Origin: an uncultured Bacteroides sp.
GTDB lineage: Bacteria; Bacteroidota; Bacteroidia; Bacteroidales; Bacteroidaceae
NCBI RefSeq assembly: GCF_963678845.1
Contig: NZ_OY787464.1
Coordinates: 682,001-746,000, forward strand
Length of the DNA stretch: 64,000 nt
Reading direction: 5' to 3'
The notes beneath the pieces are model-generated. The model did no database searches. It was not told the origin of the DNA and saw only the letters and a program-made list of their open reading frames with translations. Made by a program: the position numbers and the translations under genes. How positions within the stretch are numbered: position 1 is the stretch's first letter; each line of letters starts with the position of its first letter. This document shows positions 62,102-64,000 of this stretch, in pieces.

Positions 62102-62176
62102 TGTACAAAAGATTGTTTTCTTCTGTACAAAAGAAAGATTTGTTTTGTACAAAAGAATGCCATCTCTTGTACAAAA
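62102..62176. repeat. Four TGTACAAAA repeats at exact 22-bp pitch
   Basis: TGTACAAAA begins at 62102, 62124, 62146 and 62168. The third copy is a perfect 12-bp palindrome TTTTGTACAAAA; the others are near-palindromes (second: TTTCTTcTGTACAaAAGAAA). They lie between the DUF5686 gene end and the rarA promoter, about 70-145 bp upstream of the latter. Confidence 0.85.
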
Positions 62177-62213
62177 CAATAAAAGTATAATTAGATTAAA
62201 TAAGAATATAATC

Positions 62214-64000
62214 TTAGAAGTTGAGCATCATTGCGATACGGATACCGTCTTTATTGATTCCCGGATGATCAAGATAATTCAAACGGCGGGTATACTCTAC
62301 ATGAAGTATTTTAAATATATTATAAATACCCACACTAAATTCCATATAAGGATCTTTGCCCATAGCAAAGCTAGTTGTTTGTCCGTTACGGGTTGGGAAA
62401 AGGTACAATCCTTCACTCTTATCGGGATTATTCTTATCACTCAGACTTCCGTATAATGTTTTAAACTTAAACACCTCTCTCCATTTAAACCGTTTGATTA
62501 ACGGTATACGATTAAAGATCCTTCCGTTCATATCATAAGTAAGATCAAGCGAAGCGTACTTATCGTTCAGGAATTCCATGTTGTTGATCAAGTTAAATGT
62601 CTCCCTTTGTGTGATATAAGAAAGATTGGCAGCAGGCATAATCAGTAAAGGGAAAGGAACCTTATCCCATTGTTTTCCTGCTTTTACAAAAGCATCTAGT
62701 CTTCCCCAGGAAGAGAGCCAGAATCTTTTATAAATTCCAGCTTCTGTAAAGTTGAATTTATAATCTCCACCCAATACATCTTTTATACCCATGGTATGGG
62801 AAAGAGTAAAAATAGGTGCATCAAAGTTAATTGGCATTCTCCTTTCTTTTGTATTAATAAAGGTTTCACCAGGTGCATATCTCAACTGTAATGAAGCCTC
62901 AGTTGTTGTCATATCATGAACATTCGTATGGAGTGCATCATTCTTTATATAAAAAAGATTACCGGCAGGTTGGTCATTTCTATTCTTCACAGACATTGCA
63001 ACTGAAAAACCTGACATTGTTTCTCTCTCATATTTAGCAGAAATATCACGCACGTACGACATCTGATCTACAGTTGTGGTTTTTAGTCCCACAAACATAT
63101 TGTCCTTATCCGTCTTCAGGAATTTATCCATTGGTGACATCACATCATACATATAAGAGAAAGAAACTGAGTGTTTCGGAAACTCTCTTGCCAGAAATTC
63201 TTTCTTATCAAATGTATATTCTACCGTTCCTTTATATTTTGATTTGTTATCTTTAAATCCATAAGCATAATATCCACTAAAGAAAAGCTGTGGGAATAGT
63301 TTGGCAGTGGTCTGTCCACTAAGTCTCAAACGAAGTCCTTCTATAGAGTTACTACCAATAATGGTATTCATCGGTCCAAAATCAAATTTACTAGGATGAT
63401 CCTTGCTTCCAGTTTCAACAAAATTCTCAACCAAGGCTTTCAAGCCAATAATGGCGTACTTAAACCCTGGCATTTCTTCAAGGTGTTTGATAAACATATC
63501 CATTCCATTTTCCTTATCTGTAAGTGGAACCGGCCTGATATCTTTCCAAAAAGTTTCATCTTTCATCATAGCATCTACATCTTTAACAACAGGCCCCTTT
63601 AGTTTAAACACTTTCGGGGAGACTTCTTTAAAGGTGTAATTGCTATACCTTGTTGTTCGCCTGACCTGAATCTGACCTTTGACCACAGTAAGTTCCACAA
63701 TCATATCATCATCTTTTAGCACCCACTGCCCATTTGGAAGTTGCTCATAAGACTGGATTATATCAAGATTATCAACGAAATTGACTCCCGTTTTCTTCGG
63801 AAGGTTCATTGTACATTTTTTCACGGCATAAGTAGAGTCCTTCAAAATATACAGATGACCAGTAAAGCCAAAGTCCTGTGAGTTATTAGGAACAAATGTA
63901 AGATGAATACAAGAGTCTCTGTCAACCTTAATTGTATCCATTATATAATATTTATAGAAAGAGATTGCTGATTTTGAAGATATTGGACTTATAAAGCGAC
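62214..64000 (-). CDS. DUF5686 outer-membrane protein, 5' end beyond window
   Basis: The frame is open from the right edge to 62214, at least 595 residues; an internal Met at 63941 is not the true start. The visible part matches DUF5686 proteins: long beta-strand barrel with FDFGPMNTIIGSNSIEGLRLRLSGQTTAKLFPQ, YAYGFKDNKSKYKGTVEYTFDKKEF, and the end FKILHVEYTRRLNYLDHPGINKDGIRI. In this family an N-terminal carboxypeptidase-like domain usually precedes, beyond the window here. Function is not known to me. Confidence 0.85.
   Translation of the reverse strand, partial: RFISPISSKSAISFYKYYIMDTIKVDRDSCIHLTFVPNNSQDFGFTGHLYILKDSTYAVKKCTMNLPKKTGVNFVDNLDIIQSYEQLPNGQWVLKDDDMIVELTVVKGQIQVRRTTRYSNYTFKEVSPKVFKLKGPVVKDVDAMMKDETFWKDIRPVPLTDKENGMDMFIKHLEEMPGFKYAIIGLKALVENFVETGSKDHPSKFDFGPMNTIIGSNSIEGLRLRLSGQTTAKLFPQLFFSGYYAYGFKDNKSKYKGTVEYTFDKKEFLAREFPKHSVSFSYMYDVMSPMDKFLKTDKDNMFVGLKTTTVDQMSYVRDISAKYERETMSGFSVAMSVKNRNDQPAGNLFYIKNDALHTNVHDMTTTEASLQLRYAPGETFINTKERRMPINFDAPIFTLSHTMGIKDVLGGDYKFNFTEAGIYKRFWLSSWGRLDAFVKAGKQWDKVPFPLLIMPAANLSYITQRETFNLINNMEFLNDKYASLDLTYDMNGRIFNRIPLIKRFKWREVFKFKTLYGSLSDKNNPDKSEGLYLFPTRNGQTTSFAMGKDPYMEFSVGIYNIFKILHVEYTRRLNYLDHPGINKDGIRIAMMLNF

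Noticed and set aside
62102..62176. Regular repeats suggested a small CRISPR array
   Set aside because: The conserved part is only 9-12 bp, the period is 22 bp, and no cas genes are near; CRISPR repeats are longer with spacers of similar length.

Overview
The window looks like chromosome from a Bacteroides-type anaerobe (order Bacteroidales). Evidence seen in the sequence: low G+C, many promoters with the Bacteroides -7 element TAnnTTTG, sparse Shine-Dalgarno sequences, and family content typical of the group (DUF5686, DUF5103, OtsAB fusion, TolC/EmrAB sets, BT4734/VapE-HU pair). The species cannot be named. A secreted and cytoplasmic xylan set plus a PL9 lyase suggests a plant-polysaccharide degrader.

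Layout. 0-2.2 kb: nitrogen operon (porin-like protein, P-II, Amt; amt runs off the left edge). 2.7-6.1 kb: large GH2 enzyme with an inserted PA14 domain. 6.3-11.4 kb: HxlR-controlled redox cassette (two ene-reductases, SDR, MDR oxidoreductase) bracketed by two copies of a ~44-bp repeat. 11.4-18.4 kb: accessory block with a broken DUF1593 remnant, a Fic protein carrying an 11-bp tandem repeat, a membrane protein of unknown role, a HEPN-like protein with a small upstream partner, and a primase/helicase-like VapE-HU operon flanked by GATCTAGC-rich inverted repeats. 18.4-23 kb: DUF2721, TauE/SafE permease, PL9 lyase with a T9SS-like tail, two small proteins. 23-28.6 kb: xylan locus (GH39; operon of sugar symporter-GH10 lipoprotein-GH43). 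28.7-33.5 kb: TetR-EmrA-EmrB-TolC tripartite efflux operon. 33.7-35.7 kb: tightly coupled operon of three GNAT acetyltransferases and a CDP-alcohol phosphatidyltransferase. 36-37.3 kb: anaerobic sulfatase maturase. 37.6-41.6 kb: convergent GH15 and trehalose-6-phosphate synthase/phosphatase genes. 42-45.7 kb: flippase-like membrane protein, GT4 glycosyltransferase, DUF1634 and a second TauE/SafE. 45.7-54.6 kb: MATE, OmpA lipoprotein, MtgA, T9SS-plug-like DUF5103, carboxyltransferase, ECF sigma factor, TRIC-like channel, WecB. 54.6-56.7 kb: IS110-family transposase with long non-coding flanks full of CTGCTACTAAA-type repeats. 56.7-59.6 kb: sulfur-handling fusion protein with a MarR regulator. 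59.7-64 kb: 2-hydroxyacid dehydrogenase, RarA, and DUF5686 running off the right edge.

The most unusual signal is architectural. Three unrelated intergenic regions (18.04-18.12, 41.73-41.82, 62.10-62.18 kb) each hold exactly four copies of a short palindrome at a constant 22- or 23-bp pitch, with a different palindrome each time (CACCCGGGTG, TTTGATGTACATCAAA, TTTTGTACAAAA). They precede the HU/VapE operon, otsAB and rarA. I do not recognise this as a named element class. The 41.7-kb array also matches the Fnr-type box TTGAT-N4-ATCAA. No tRNA, rRNA or CRISPR array was seen.
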